This document shows positions 42,101 to 51,578 of a stretch of DNA of 64,000 nt, one piece after another (the first letter of the stretch is position 1; each line of letters starts with the position of its first letter). This DNA is from Cellulosimicrobium cellulans (GTDB lineage Bacteria > Actinomycetota > Actinomycetes > Actinomycetales > Cellulomonadaceae). The DNA lies in the NCBI RefSeq assembly GCF_006539945.1, contig NZ_BJNZ01000001.1, positions 62,001 to 126,000 of the forward strand, given 5' to 3'. Under the pieces are notes generated by a model that saw only the letters and a list, made by a program, of their open reading frames with translations, made no database searches and was not told where the DNA came from. A program made the translations under genes and the position numbers.

Positions 42101-44261
42101 GGACGCCCTCGCGGACGAGGCCGCGACGAGCATCGCGCTGCGGTTCGCGGCGGACCGGCTCGGCGCGGCGATCGACGCGCTCGACCTCACGGGCGGCGGC
42201 TACCGCACGCTCGAGGCCGAGCAGTCCGAGGCGTGGTCGGGCGGCGAGCTGAAGAACGAGGCGAACAGCTCGTCCGGCAACCTCGGCGGCGTGCGCTCCG
42301 GGTCGTGGGTGCAGTACCGCGACATGACCTTCGAGACGGCCGCCGGGGACACCCCGCCGCGCTTCCTCACGGTCCGGTACGACACGAGCTTCGCCCCGAC
42401 GGACACCCCGAGCACCGTGCGCGTGCACGCAGGAGAGGTCGACGGCCCTGTGGTCGCGACCGTGGACCTGAAGGGCACGAGCGGCTGGGGCAAGTACACC
42501 GAGGTGACGGCGGAGCTCGGCGACGTGCAGGCGCTCGTCGACGCGAAGGCCGTCACGTTCGAGCTCCTCGCGCCGTCGGGCCGGAGCTGGGTCGGCAACT
42601 TCGACTGGTTCCGGTTCAGCGCCGAGGACCCGGCCGCCCCGGGCCAGCCGGGCGAGTCCCCGACGGTGACGATCGAGGCCGAGGACTGGACCGCGAACTC
42701 CGGTCGCGGGCTCAAGAAGGAGTCCTCGACGTGGACGAGCGGGCCGGTGACGAACGTCGGCGGCACCGCGGACGGCGACTGGATCGCCTACGGCGAGGTC
42801 GACCTCGGTGAGCTCCCGCTCGGCGAGCTGTCGGTCCACTACGTGCACAACTCGAACCGGTCCGGGAACAACTCGGCGCTTTCCGTGTACCTCGACGCGT
42901 TCGACCCGGAGAACCCGGGCGAGCCGTTCGTCACCGTGCCGCTGCCGACGACCGGGTCGAGCTGGACCTCGGACGGGACGGCGACCGTCGTCCTGCCGGA
43001 GACGGTGCAGGGGACGCACAAGGTGTTCGTGCGCCTGACGACCGAGGCGTACGCCGACCACCCGTACGTCGCGAACCTCGACAGCCTGACGTTCGCGCCG
43101 GGCGGCCCGACGTCGGTCGTCGTCGAGTCCGAGGCCTGGACCTCGAACTCGGGCCGCGGGCTCAAGAACGAGAGCTCGACGTGGACGAGCGGGCCGGTGA
43201 CGAACGTCGGCGGGACCGCGGACGGCGACTGGCTCGCGTACGGCGAGATCGACCTCGGCTCCGCCGCGCTCGACCAGATCTCCGTGCACTACGTGCACAA
43301 CGCGAACCGGTCGGGCCGGAACTCGGCGCTGTCGGTCTACCTCGACGCGTTCGACCCGGCGAACCCGGGCGAGCCGTTCGTCACCGTCCCGCTCGCGAAC
43401 ACCGGGTCGAGCTGGACGACGGACGGGACCGCCGTCGTCGACCTGCCGACCACGGTGCGCGGCAAGCACCAGGTGTGGGTGCGCCTGTCCACCGAGGCGT
43501 ACGCCGACCACCCGTACGTCGCGAACCTCGACAGCATGCGGTTCTTCACCGACGCGTACGACGTCGAGGCACCGTCGACCGACACCGCGGCCCTCGCGGC
43601 GGCGGTCGACGACGCCGAGGCGTTCGAGGCGGAGATCGACCGGTACGGCCGGATCGACGCGGGCGTCTTCACGCGGGAGCTCACCGCGTCGCGCGCGCTG
43701 CTCGCCGACGCCGGCGCCACCCAGGCGCAGGTCGACGAGCGGGCGCGGCGCCTCGGGCTGGCGACCGACCAGCTCGTGCCGGCCGAGCGTCGTCGTCTCG
43801 AGAACCTCGTGACGAGCGCGGAGGCCCTGACCGACGAGGGGTACAGCCCCGAGTCGTGGCAGGCGTTCCGCACGGCGCTCGCCGCGGCGACCGAGACCCG
43901 GGACGACGCCGCGGCGTCGGACGAGGCGCTGCGCGACGCGCGCCTCGCGCTCCAGGGCGCGATCGACGCCCTGGAGGAGCCGGCCGACGTCGAGCTCGTC
44001 GAGGTCACGCTCAGCCCGCGCTGCCTCGCGGGCAAGCCGTACGTCGCGGTCCGCGCGGTGAACGTCTCCGCCGCCGCGGTGGACGTCGAGCTGGCCTCGG
44101 CGCTCGGGGCCAAGAGGTTCGCGGACGTCGCGCCCGGGGCGAACGCCTACCAGTCGTTCGCGGCGCGCGGCGCGACCGGTGACCTCGTGGTCACCGTGAC
44201 CGCCACCGGCCCGGACGGCGAGCAGACGGTCGAGCAGACGGTCACCGTCCCGACCTGCTGA
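39132..44261 (+). CDS. Secreted multi-modular GH92 alpha-mannosidase
   Basis: A 1709-residue exported enzyme. A long signal peptide (about 1-58) precedes the GH92 exo-alpha-mannosidase region (about 62-825). The family signatures YYDSWATWDDF and DNDAGTMSTMF are present; the latter replaces the usual GNDDxGxMSAW. A beta-rich spacer (835-945), a FIVAR-like helical domain (955-1015), one CBM-like domain (1020-1165), two near-identical CBM6-like domains (about 1178-1325 and 1328-1475), a pair of FIVAR-like helices and a C-terminal module shared with the DUF1080 protein follow. The GTG start has AAGGAG 8 bases upstream. It would trim fungal or plant mannans and glycoproteins. Confidence 0.9.
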   Translation: MARPSAARLDSAVGRRGASPTSDPHPRRGRRSRLGGALAGALAAALAVGVLPPAAAVAAPAAPTAESDLASLVDVFVGTEGDYGNDMPAAQAPNGLAKVNPRTTPGRNNTGYDYAQSKISGFTHTNLDGVGGSGGGGDILVVPTSGSYTARPGTGTYAHPFSHDDEQAGPGFYSVGLGNIAGKDGAIAAAPGTIEAEVAATTRSGVHRYAFPEGSTPSLVVDLETNNTSRRSSSVDVETRADGTVELSGQVTGYFYNAAYTLYYTARTLQPATVQTWGDDDKLVDATAQDGVDTGAILTFDPADAGDVGLQVTLSPVSVEQARIDQQVELGDLSFDAVRDRTRAEWNATLGRVAIDASTATDPTGELQKLFYTHLYRMFAMPMNATSTSGTYRGVDGAVHAAQGFTYYDSWATWDDFRKFSVIAYIDPALYRDMVQSLVYLFADAEATGTGSGLGGFVHSVPTVRWERSPVVVADAIAKGFDGFDRLDEAYPALKRLAGQYSADELQRGYVAGNPGASVQRGYDQYGLSVIADELGLTDEAQTMREQASWPIEKLTKPGAWTAADGTQVGLLTPRAADGSWQTADYAKFEAASLYQGTLWQYHWYDAYDMDALVEAMGGPEAARLAMRHMFGEHAPDDGKAMLHSNANEIDLQAPYLFNYTGEPSLTQKWARAIYTKETWNRYIATGSSSAVPSGGGEFTPPVKTKVYQLDPRGMLPTMDNDAGTMSTMFVAAAVGLFPVTAGSSEFQIGSPFFDSTTITYDDGSAFTVTADGVSEDAFYVQSATLDGAPFGNTWVDYETVIGGADLAFRMGEQPSDWGTDTEPAFSMSTASDEPAEGPRVSADPTTVQTGDGGALDATVTLTLDGARFAASVGTDLVASGAASVVGLPDGVTAAVTVASPTALTVSLTGTASADARFYVHLGDGALADGVAASSLRGQGVSVLSPLRLSVASAERDALAGLVDDAVLVRHGNYSSVTFDRFSTALTQAQDALADEAATSIALRFAADRLGAAIDALDLTGGGYRTLEAEQSEAWSGGELKNEANSSSGNLGGVRSGSWVQYRDMTFETAAGDTPPRFLTVRYDTSFAPTDTPSTVRVHAGEVDGPVVATVDLKGTSGWGKYTEVTAELGDVQALVDAKAVTFELLAPSGRSWVGNFDWFRFSAEDPAAPGQPGESPTVTIEAEDWTANSGRGLKKESSTWTSGPVTNVGGTADGDWIAYGEVDLGELPLGELSVHYVHNSNRSGNNSALSVYLDAFDPENPGEPFVTVPLPTTGSSWTSDGTATVVLPETVQGTHKVFVRLTTEAYADHPYVANLDSLTFAPGGPTSVVVESEAWTSNSGRGLKNESSTWTSGPVTNVGGTADGDWLAYGEIDLGSAALDQISVHYVHNANRSGRNSALSVYLDAFDPANPGEPFVTVPLANTGSSWTTDGTAVVDLPTTVRGKHQVWVRLSTEAYADHPYVANLDSMRFFTDAYDVEAPSTDTAALAAAVDDAEAFEAEIDRYGRIDAGVFTRELTASRALLADAGATQAQVDERARRLGLATDQLVPAERRRLENLVTSAEALTDEGYSPESWQAFRTALAAATETRDDAAASDEALRDARLALQGAIDALEEPADVELVEVTLSPRCLAGKPYVAVRAVNVSAAAVDVELASALGAKRFADVAPGANAYQSFAARGATGDLVVTVTATGPDGEQTVEQTVTVPTC
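39159..39170. promoter_or_regulatory. LacI-operator-like palindrome at start of GH92 gene
   Basis: The perfect palindrome GACAGCGCTGTC, extended to TGACAGCGCTGTCG, lies at codons 10-13. Its central GCGC and spacing match LacI/GalR-type operators of actinobacteria. Location downstream of the start codon would make it a roadblock site or an accident of coding. Confidence 0.35.
42664..43563 (+). repeat. Two tandem copies of CBM6-like module (450 bp period)
   Basis: Segments at 42726 and 43176 match for long stretches at exactly 450 bases, in frame. Each copy encodes about 150 residues with shared SGRGLK, ESSTWTSGPVTNVGGTADGD and EAYADHPYVANLDS. This points to recent duplication of one carbohydrate-binding domain. 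Confidence 0.88.
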
Positions 44262-44273
44262 CCCGCACCCGAC

Positions 44274-44310
44274 GTGCCCGCGTCACGGCCTCGCGCCGTG
44301 ACGCGGGCAC
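44274..44310 (+). terminator. Strong terminator after GH92
   Basis: A perfect 16-base inverted repeat (arms 44274-44289 and 44295-44310, 5-base loop) begins 12 bases after the GH92 stop. No T-tract follows. Confidence 0.75.
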
Positions 44311-44391
44311 GGTCGTCCCTCGGGACGCGCGTGTGCGAGAGAATGCGCGGAGGTCGGCCCCGGTCGAGGGACCGGGACGGGGAGGCGTGCG

Positions 44392-45030
44392 ATGTCGGTC
44401 GAGGCGCAGAGACGTCTGGTGACGGTGCTGGCGCGGGAGCTGGCGGCGGCACAGACCGAGCGCTGGGACGAGCTGTCGTACCGGGCGTTCGTCGTGGCCG
44501 ACCGGACGCAGGAGCACGTGTCGGTCGTCGGCGGATGGCCACCGCCACCCGCGCAGAAGCCGACCTCCCCGGTCTTCCGGGACGCCCTCGACGAGCTGCG
44601 GGCCGTCACCGCGACGGCCGGTCTGGGCGCCTGGTTCACGATCTCGCTGACGGTCCGCGCCGACGGCGAGGTCGACGCGTCGTACGACGCCGACACCGAA
44701 CCCGGCTTCCTGCCGCCGGCCGGCCCCGCCGACTTCGCCCGCGACGTGGAGCGGTTCCCGCGGTCGGTCGAGACGCAGCCGCCCTGGCTGCGCGAGCGGC
44801 TCTCGTGGGCGCGGCTGACGCCGGAGCAGAGGTCGCGCGCCGAGGCCGGGGTGGGTGCGCTCCAGCCGTACCCGGCGTTCGGCGGGAGCCGGCCGCTGTT
44901 CACCGTGACGGTGTCACCGGAGGACGACGTCGTCGACGTCCTCGGCCACGCGTCCGGCCGGCGGGCACTCGTCGACCGGGACGGCGTCGTCCGGCTCGTC
45001 GAGCCCGACCCCTCGATGCGCCCGTTCTGA
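44392..45030 (+). CDS. Hypothetical soluble protein
   Basis: A 212-residue protein without signal peptide or membrane segment. The N-terminal helix (about 3-25) is followed by mixed strands (FVVADRTQEHVSVVG, GAWFTISLTV). Tryptophans and acidic residues are frequent. It vaguely resembles immunity-type proteins of contact-dependent or polymorphic toxin systems, but no family was recognised and no toxin is adjacent. It is convergent with the ligase gene, 6 bases apart. Confidence 0.65.
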   Translation: MSVEAQRRLVTVLARELAAAQTERWDELSYRAFVVADRTQEHVSVVGGWPPPPAQKPTSPVFRDALDELRAVTATAGLGAWFTISLTVRADGEVDASYDADTEPGFLPPAGPADFARDVERFPRSVETQPPWLRERLSWARLTPEQRSRAEAGVGALQPYPAFGGSRPLFTVTVSPEDDVVDVLGHASGRRALVDRDGVVRLVEPDPSMRPF

Positions 45031-45036
45031 GCGCGG

Positions 45037-46704
45037 CTACCGCGCGAGCGCTCGCACCGCGTCGATCGTGTCGGCCTCGGCGGCGGTCTTGTCGTCGCGG
45101 TAGCGGAGCACGCGTGCGAACCGGAGCGCGAGGCCGCCGGGGTAGCGGGTCGAGCGCTGGAGGCCGTCGAACGCGATCTCGACGACCTGCTCGGGCCGCA
45201 CGTGCACGACGTACCCGTCGGCGGACGTCTCCAGCTCGCGGAAGCGCCGGGTCTGCCACTCCAGCATCTCGTCCGTCATCCCCTTGAACGTCTTGCCGAG
45301 CATGACGAACCCGCCGTCGGGGTCGCGCGCGCCGAGCCAGATGTTCGACAGCCAGCCGCGCCGGCGGCCCGAGCCCTGCTCGACCGCCAGCACGACGAGG
45401 TCGAGCGTGTGCCGAGGCTTGACCTTGACCCAGCCCGCGCCGCGCCGCCCGGCCGCGTAGGGGGTGTCGAGCGACTTCACGACGACGCCCTCCTGCCCCT
45501 CGGCCACGGCGCCCTCGAAGAACGCGGTGGCGGCGTCGGCCTCGTCGGTGACGAGGCGCCGCACGGCGTGCGGTCCGGCAGCGTCGGCGAGGAGGTCGTC
45601 GAGCACCGCGAGCCGGTCGCGCAGCGGCTCGTCGAGCAGGTCGCGGCCGTCGACGTGCAGCGCGTCGAAGAAGAACGGCGACAGCTCGAGCGACGCCGCG
45701 AGCTCGGCCTCCTCGGCGGCACTCCGCTCGCCCTGGGTCGCCGAGCGGGCGGCGGTCTCCTGGAACGGGCGCGGGACGCCGTCGGGCCCGACGACGAGCG
45801 CCTCGCCGTCGAGCACGAGCGTCCGTGCGGGCAGGGCCCGCGTCGCGGCGACGATCTCCGGGACGCGCTCGGTGATGTCGTCGAGCGAGCGCGTGAACAC
45901 GCGCACGTCGTCGCCGTCACGGTGCACCTGGATCCGGATGCCGTCGAGCTTCACGTCCACGGCGACGGCGGTGCCCGGGTGGTCGCCGTCGGCCTCGCCG
46001 CCGTCCGTGCCGGGCCCGGCGCCGAGCTTCTCGAGGGCGGCACCGACGTCGGGCGCGGACTGCGCGAGCATCGGCCGCACGGGCCGGCCCACCGTGAGCC
46101 GGAACGTCGCGAGGGCGTCGGTCGCGGCCTCGGGGCCTCCGGCCGTCAGCGCGGCGCGCGCGACCGGTCCCGTCGCTCCCGCGAGCATGACCGCGCGACG
46201 CACCGCGTCGGCGGGCACCCCGGCGGCCTCGGCGACGGCGTCGACCACGACGGAGTCCAGCGCGCCCTGCCGCAGCTCGCCCGAGACGAGTCCCGCGAGG
46301 AGCGACTGCTCGCGCGCCGTCGCGGCGCCGAACAGCGCGGCCGCCTCGGCCTGGCGGGCCGTCGCGGAGCCCGGGCCCGAGAGGTCGGCCATGCGGGCGA
46401 ACGCGGCGTCGACGGCGGTCAGCGTGAGGCTCGGCTCCTCGGCCGGGGTGGGGAGGTCGCGCAGGGAGCGCCACCCGAGACCCGTGCGGCGTTGGCGCAG
46501 CTCGCCTGCGAGATACGCGACGGCGATCTCGACCCCGTCGCGCCCGCCCCCGTCGCCCGGGCCGTCGGTGCCGTCAGCGGTGCCGGCCGGGCCGGCGCCG
46601 TCCGCGACGCGGCGCAGCAGGTCCGCGATGGCCGCGCGCTTGGCGAGCCGCGAGCGCGTGGCGGCGACGGCGTCGGACGTGGCGGCGACCTCGGCGAGCA
46701 GCAT
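45037..46704 (-). CDS. ATP-dependent DNA ligase (LigB type)
   Basis: A 555-residue ligase. Motif I KLDGIR near residue 251 supplies the adenylated Lys. Later motifs ([29 protein letters not shown]) follow in order. The N-terminal ~200 residues form the DNA-binding domain and the C-terminal ~110 the OB fold. It seals nicks with ATP, unlike the essential NAD-dependent LigA, and is typical as an accessory repair ligase of actinobacteria. No Ku or LigD is near. Confidence 0.93.
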   Translation of the reverse strand: MLLAEVAATSDAVAATRSRLAKRAAIADLLRRVADGAGPAGTADGTDGPGDGGGRDGVEIAVAYLAGELRQRRTGLGWRSLRDLPTPAEEPSLTLTAVDAAFARMADLSGPGSATARQAEAAALFGAATAREQSLLAGLVSGELRQGALDSVVVDAVAEAAGVPADAVRRAVMLAGATGPVARAALTAGGPEAATDALATFRLTVGRPVRPMLAQSAPDVGAALEKLGAGPGTDGGEADGDHPGTAVAVDVKLDGIRIQVHRDGDDVRVFTRSLDDITERVPEIVAATRALPARTLVLDGEALVVGPDGVPRPFQETAARSATQGERSAAEEAELAASLELSPFFFDALHVDGRDLLDEPLRDRLAVLDDLLADAAGPHAVRRLVTDEADAATAFFEGAVAEGQEGVVVKSLDTPYAAGRRGAGWVKVKPRHTLDLVVLAVEQGSGRRRGWLSNIWLGARDPDGGFVMLGKTFKGMTDEMLEWQTRRFRELETSADGYVVHVRPEQVVEIAFDGLQRSTRYPGGLALRFARVLRYRDDKTAAEADTIDAVRALAR

Positions 46705-46751
46705 GCTCCATCCTCACGCCGACCACCCACGCCCGCCCGCGCTCCCTTCAG

Positions 46752-46890
46752 CACCGAACCCGGAACGCCGGGAGCCCTCGCTCCGCCCGGTGTCGAACCC
46801 GGGTCTGTGTGGCACGTCGGGTCGCCGATCACGCGCAACCCCGGGTTCGGCGGCAACGCGTAGCCGTGAACCCCGGGCTCGGCGGCGAGG
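46752..46890. repeat. Cluster of GC-rich palindromic repeats (AACCCCGGGTTCGGC family)
   Basis: Four related words lie between the ligase and CDF genes: starting at 46753, 46793, 46835 and 46866. Two face forward (CCGAACCCGG, TCGAACCCGGG) and two reverse (GCAACCCCGGGTTCGGC, GAACCCCGGGCTCGGCGGC). The 17-base word at 46835-46851 recurs exactly, inverted, at 48415-48431. No gene is visible in this 219-base gap. Confidence 0.75.
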
Positions 46891-46923
46891 CACGGGCATG
46901 TACCCGGCCGGGGCGGCAGCTGG

Positions 46924-47963
<1,040 letters not shown>

Positions 47964-47967
<4 letters not shown>

Positions 47968-48380
47968 CGGTCCGCCGCGGTGGACGTGGTGGCCTCGGTG
48001 GCGGGGGAGGACCCGTCGACCGCGCCGTGCGCGTCGTCGGCGTGGTGCGCGGGGTGGTCGTCCACGGCGTGCTGCGCCTGGAAGACGGCCTGGGTCACGA
48101 GCGTGCGCGCGTGCTCGTCGACGAGCGAGTAGAAGACGCGGTTGCCCTCCTGGCGGGCGCGGACGATGCGACCCCAGCGCAGCTTGGCGAGGTGCTGCGA
48201 GACCGCCGTCGGCGACTTGCCGACGATCTCCGCGAGCGCGTTGACCGGCAGCTCGGTGTCGCGCAGGGCGAGGACGATCCGGACCCGCGTCGCGTCCGCG
48301 AGCAGCGAGAACACCTCCGCCGCGAGCTCGACGTACTGGCTCTCCACCCCGAAGGTGCACCCCTTCGTATCTTCACGCAT
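47964..48380 (-). CDS. ArsR/SmtB-family metal-sensing repressor
   Basis: A 138-residue winged-helix protein. The recognition helix is SPTAVSQHLAKL (about 56-67). The C-terminal helix carries DEHAR and QHAVDDHPAHH, giving Asp/His ligands like alpha-5 metal sensors (CzrA/NmtR/KmtR). A His/Asp-rich tail follows. It overlaps the CDF gene by 4 bases and likely represses the pair until zinc, nickel or cobalt binds. ATG at 48380 lies inside a GTATC/GATAC inverted pair that could be its operator. Confidence 0.88.
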
Positions 48381-48414
48381 ACGCAGATACTAACGGAGCG
48401 TGCGCCGCCACGGC

Positions 48415-48480
48415 GCCGAACCCGGGGTTGCCCCCCACAGCCGCCCCGCCGTGAGGAGCAACGCCGGGTTCGGCGGCTCG
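48415..48480. repeat. Two more copies of the palindromic repeat, upstream of ArsR
   Basis: GCCGAACCCGGGGTTGC (48415-48431) is the exact reverse complement of 46835-46851. A second, reversed copy (GCAACGCCGGGTTCGGC, about 48458-48474) lies 27 bases on. Together they flank the other side of the CDF operon. Confidence 0.75.
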
Positions 48481-48540
48481 GGTGGCGGGTGGGTCGGGGC
48501 TGCGGCCTCGGCGAGGTGGTCCCGTGCTCGGTACAGGGTT

Positions 48541-48554
48541 TCCTGAATACAGGA
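48541..48554 (+). promoter_or_regulatory. Operator candidate for CmtR-like gene
   Basis: TCCTG and CAGGA surround AATA, in an otherwise AT-poor region 20 bases upstream of the CmtR-like start. It lies where the repressor would block its own promoter. Confidence 0.5.
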
Positions 48555-48574
48555 GCGCGTGTACTGTCGGCCCC

Positions 48575-48910
48575 ATGGTCGAGACGGTCACGCTCACCCA
48601 CACCGCGGCGCTCGCGCGGCTGGGGCACGCCCTGTCGGACGAGACGCGCACGCGCGTCTTGCTCGCGCTGCGGGAGGCTCCGGCCTACCCGTCCGACCTC
48701 GCCGACGCGCTCGGCGTCTCGCGCCAGGTCATGTCGAACCAGCTCGCGTGCCTGCGCGGCTGCGGTCTCGTCGAGGCGATCCCCGACGGTCGTCGCACCT
48801 GGTACCGCCTCGCCGACCCTCACCTGGCCCCGGCCCTCGACGACCTGCTGCGGCTCGTCGTCCAGGTCGACCCCACGTGCTGTGGTCCCGACGGGTGCTC
48901 GTGCTCGTGA
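48575..48910 (+). CDS. CmtR-like ArsR-family cadmium/lead sensor
   Basis: A 111-residue winged-helix repressor. The recognition helix ends in ACLRGCGLV with Cys59 and Cys63, the pair used by CmtR of Mycobacterium for Cd/Pb, where a third Cys comes from the C-terminus. Here the C-terminus is rich in Cys (102, 103, 108, 110). The ATG is followed 330 bases later by a 4-base overlap (GTGA) with a cation transporter gene. Metal binding would release it from the operator upstream. Confidence 0.9.
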   Translation: MVETVTLTHTAALARLGHALSDETRTRVLLALREAPAYPSDLADALGVSRQVMSNQLACLRGCGLVEAIPDGRRTWYRLADPHLAPALDDLLRLVVQVDPTCCGPDGCSCS

Positions 48911-49644
48911 CGCCCGTCTCGCTCGGCCGCACGCCGCCCGGACCCGCTGCCCCGACCGTCGCGCGTCGTGCCGTCCTCGAGCGGAGGGTCCGGTGGGTCG
49001 TCGCGGCGACGATCACGTGGAACGTCGTCGAGGCGGTCGTCGCGATCACCGCGGGCCGCGTCGCGTCGTCGGCCGCGCTCGTGGGGTTCGGTCTCGACTC
49101 GCTCGTCGAGGTGCTCTCCGCCGCCGCGGTGGCCTGGCAGTTCGCCGCGCCCGACCCGCACTGGCGCGAGCGGACCGCGCTGCGCGTCATCGCCGTCTCG
49201 TTCTTCGGTCTCGCCGTCTTCGTCTCCGTGGACGCCGTCCGGTCGCTGCTCGGCGCCGCGGAGCCCGCGCACTCCGCCGTGGGCATCTGGCTCGCCGCGG
49301 TGAGCCTTGCCGTCATGCCCTTCCTGTCGTGGTTCGAGCGCCGCACGGGCCGCGAGCTCGGGTCGGCGTCCGCCGTCGCGGACTCCAAGCAGACGCTCCT
49401 GTGCACCTACCTGTCGGCGGTGCTGCTCGTCGGCCTCGTGCTCAACGCGACCCTCGGCTGGACGTGGGCCGACCCGCTCGCCGCGCTCGTCATCGCTGCC
49501 GTCGCGGTCAAGGAGGGCATCGAGGCCTGGCGTGGCGGCGCGTGCTGCGCGCCCGCCGCGGCGCTCGTCGGCGACGGCGAGGCAGACACCTGCGCCGACG
49601 GGTGCTGCGCGCCCCGGGGCGGCGGGCCGCCGTCGCGTCCCTGA
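48907..49644 (+). CDS. CDF-like cation efflux protein with Cys-rich tail
   Basis: A 245-residue membrane protein of the cation-efflux superfamily, with about five or six helices. Helix 2 shows GLDSLVEV and helix 5 ADSKQT, which keep the Asp positions of CDF metal sites. No cytoplasmic C-terminal domain: instead the C-terminus has three Cys clusters (CCAPA, DTCADGCCAP), a likely binding site for a soft metal. The GTG start overlaps the CmtR-like gene, so cadmium or lead export is inferred. Confidence 0.85.
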   Translation: MTPVSLGRTPPGPAAPTVARRAVLERRVRWVVAATITWNVVEAVVAITAGRVASSAALVGFGLDSLVEVLSAAAVAWQFAAPDPHWRERTALRVIAVSFFGLAVFVSVDAVRSLLGAAEPAHSAVGIWLAAVSLAVMPFLSWFERRTGRELGSASAVADSKQTLLCTYLSAVLLVGLVLNATLGWTWADPLAALVIAAVAVKEGIEAWRGGACCAPAAALVGDGEADTCADGCCAPRGGGPPSRP

Positions 49645-49681
49645 GCGTTCGTGGTCGTGCCACGGGCCCTACGATCACGAC

Positions 49682-50866
49682 GTGAACGCCTCGGGAGCAC
49701 CGGCGCGCCGCCGTGTGCCGTCGTGGCTCGTCGCGGCGGCGGTGGTCGTCGTGCTGCCCGCGACGGGGTTGCTCCCGGCCGCCGACGCGCGCGACCTGCT
49801 CGTACGCACCGGGCCGGTGCTGATCTTCCTCCTCGCCATCACCGTGGTCGCGGAGCTGTGCGCGGGCGCGGGCCTGTTCGACGCCGTCGCAGCCCGGGCG
49901 GCGCGGCTCGCCCGCGGGCGGCGGTTCGCCCTGTGGGGTCTCGTCGTCGTGCTCGCGACGGCGAGCACGGTCGTGCTCTCCCTCGACACGACGGCGGTGC
50001 TCGTCACGCCCGTCGTGCTCGCCCTCGCGCGCCGCACGGGCACGCGGCCCCTGCCGCTCGCGCTCACGGTCCTCGCGCTCGCCAACACGGCGTCCCTGCT
50101 CCTGCCCGTCTCGAACCTCACCAACCTGCTCGCGGCGCACCGGTTCGGCACCGGGTACGTCGGGGTGATGTGGGCTCCGGCGCTCGCGGTCCTCGGCGTG
50201 ACGGTCGTCGTCCTGCTCGCGCTGCACGGTCGTGACCTGCGCGGGCGCTTCACCCTCGCGGGAGCCGGCCCGACGCCGCCCGACCGGGTGCTCCTGCGGG
50301 TCACCGGCGCGGTCGTCGCACTGCTCGCGGTCGCGTTCGCGATCGAGCTGCCGGTCGCGCCCGCGGCGCTCGCGGGCGCCGCGGTGCTCGCGCTCGCGAC
50401 GTGGTGGCGGCGCGTGCGGCCCCTCGTGCCGGTGCGCGAGATGCTGCCGTGGCGGTCGGCGCTCGTCGTCGCGGCGCTGTTCGTGCTCGTCGAGACGTGG
50501 CACGCGCACGGTCTCGGCGACCTCCTCGCCGTCGTCGCAGGCACGGGCGACGGGCCGGGCGACCTGGCGCGGCTCGCCGCGACCGGCGTCGTCGCCGCGA
50601 ACCTGGTGAACAACCTGCCTGCCTTCCTCGCGCTGCTGCCCGCGGCGGGGGAGAGCGTCGACCGGCTCGCGACGCTCCTCGTCGCGGTGAACGCCGGGCC
50701 GCTGATCACGCCGTGGGCGTCGCTCGCGACCGTGCTGTGGTGGCAGCAGTACCGCCGCCACGCGTTCGAGCACGGGCCGCCGCCCACGTGGCACGTCGTC
50801 CGGCAGGGCCTCGTGCTCGCGCCCCTCGCGGTGGCGGCGGGTGTCGCCGTCGTCGCGCTCGGCTAG
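49682..50866 (+). CDS. SLC13/ArsB-type ion transporter
   Basis: A 394-residue integral membrane protein with about eleven helices. The family signature NLVNNLPAF near residue 306 and the repeat ANTASLLLPVSNLTN near residue 138 identify the ArsB/NhaD/SLC13 (ion transporter) superfamily. It lacks an accompanying arsenite ATPase. It lies 37 bases after the Cys-rich CDF gene and may be co-transcribed. Arsenite or another anion could be the substrate; context favours a metal(loid)-resistance role, but this is inference. Confidence 0.83.
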   Translation: MNASGAPARRRVPSWLVAAAVVVVLPATGLLPAADARDLLVRTGPVLIFLLAITVVAELCAGAGLFDAVAARAARLARGRRFALWGLVVVLATASTVVLSLDTTAVLVTPVVLALARRTGTRPLPLALTVLALANTASLLLPVSNLTNLLAAHRFGTGYVGVMWAPALAVLGVTVVVLLALHGRDLRGRFTLAGAGPTPPDRVLLRVTGAVVALLAVAFAIELPVAPAALAGAAVLALATWWRRVRPLVPVREMLPWRSALVVAALFVLVETWHAHGLGDLLAVVAGTGDGPGDLARLAATGVVAANLVNNLPAFLALLPAAGESVDRLATLLVAVNAGPLITPWASLATVLWWQQYRRHAFEHGPPPTWHVVRQGLVLAPLAVAAGVAVVALG

Positions 50867-50937
50867 GAAAGGGCGGGCTCGTCGCACGGGTTCGTGGTCG
50901 GCGTCTCGCCGTCGTGAGCGCGGCGCACGGCGTCACG

Positions 50938-51483
50938 TCACAGGCGGTCGAACGGGGCGGCATAGGTGAACCGTCCCGCGTACTCCCCGCGCCAGGTGCT
51001 CAGTGCGCGTGCCTGGAAGTAGTCGCCCCACGCCGGCTCGGGAGCCTCGATCCCCAAGGAGCTGGCGGGCACGAACCCGAACCGGGAGTAGAGGGCCGGC
51101 TCCCCGAGCAGCACCACGACCGGCTCTCCCAGACCGTCCGCCGCACCGAGGAGCGTGTGCATGAGCGCGGAACCGACCCCGCGCTGCTGGTGGTCGCGAC
51201 GGACGCTGAGCGGCCCGAGCCCGAGCGCCGGCCGGTCCCCGACCCGCCCGCGGGTGGCGACGACGTGCCCGACGACCTGCGGGTCGGGCAGCCCGGTCTC
51301 GGCGACGAGCGACAGCTCCGGGATCCACCCGGGGTCCTCGCGCAGCCACCCGACCAAGGTCGCCTCACCGGGTACGCCGTCAGCCTCGACCGGTGGGGCA
51401 GCGTGCTCGACCGCGGAGAAGGCGTCTGCGGTGACTGCGCGGATCGCCGGGGCGTCCGGCGGGCGCTCGCGTCTGATCAACAT
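50938..51483 (-). CDS. GNAT N-acetyltransferase
   Basis: A 181-residue GNAT protein. The acetyl-CoA motif A region reads LSVRRDHQQRGVGSALM near residue 93, and LGEPALYSRFGF near 126 is the family motif B. The start at MLIRRERPPD was chosen as a normal GNAT N-terminus; the frame is open upstream and the ribosome site is weak. The YhbS-like sequence gives no substrate. It is convergent with the SLC13 gene. Confidence 0.87.
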   Translation of the reverse strand: MLIRRERPPDAPAIRAVTADAFSAVEHAAPPVEADGVPGEATLVGWLREDPGWIPELSLVAETGLPDPQVVGHVVATRGRVGDRPALGLGPLSVRRDHQQRGVGSALMHTLLGAADGLGEPVVVLLGEPALYSRFGFVPASSLGIEAPEPAWGDYFQARALSTWRGEYAGRFTYAAPFDRL

Positions 51484-51578
51484 GCCGACACTCTTGAGGG
51501 GCACGTGCGGGAGAGCAACGGAAATATCCCGGCCGCGCCGTCGTGCGGACGTGACGGCTGACGAACGATCGGTCGTGC

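Noticed and set aside
42664-43563. CRISPR array or microsatellite from repeated DNA
   Set aside because: The repeat is two long, in-frame copies of a protein domain without spacers. No direct-repeat/spacer array was found anywhere in the window.
48367-48390. GTATC/GATAC inverted pair at the ArsR start as a firm metal-repressor operator
   Set aside because: Only five bases per arm and no match to the usual TGAA-type half-site, so it is mentioned in the gene entry but not called as a feature.
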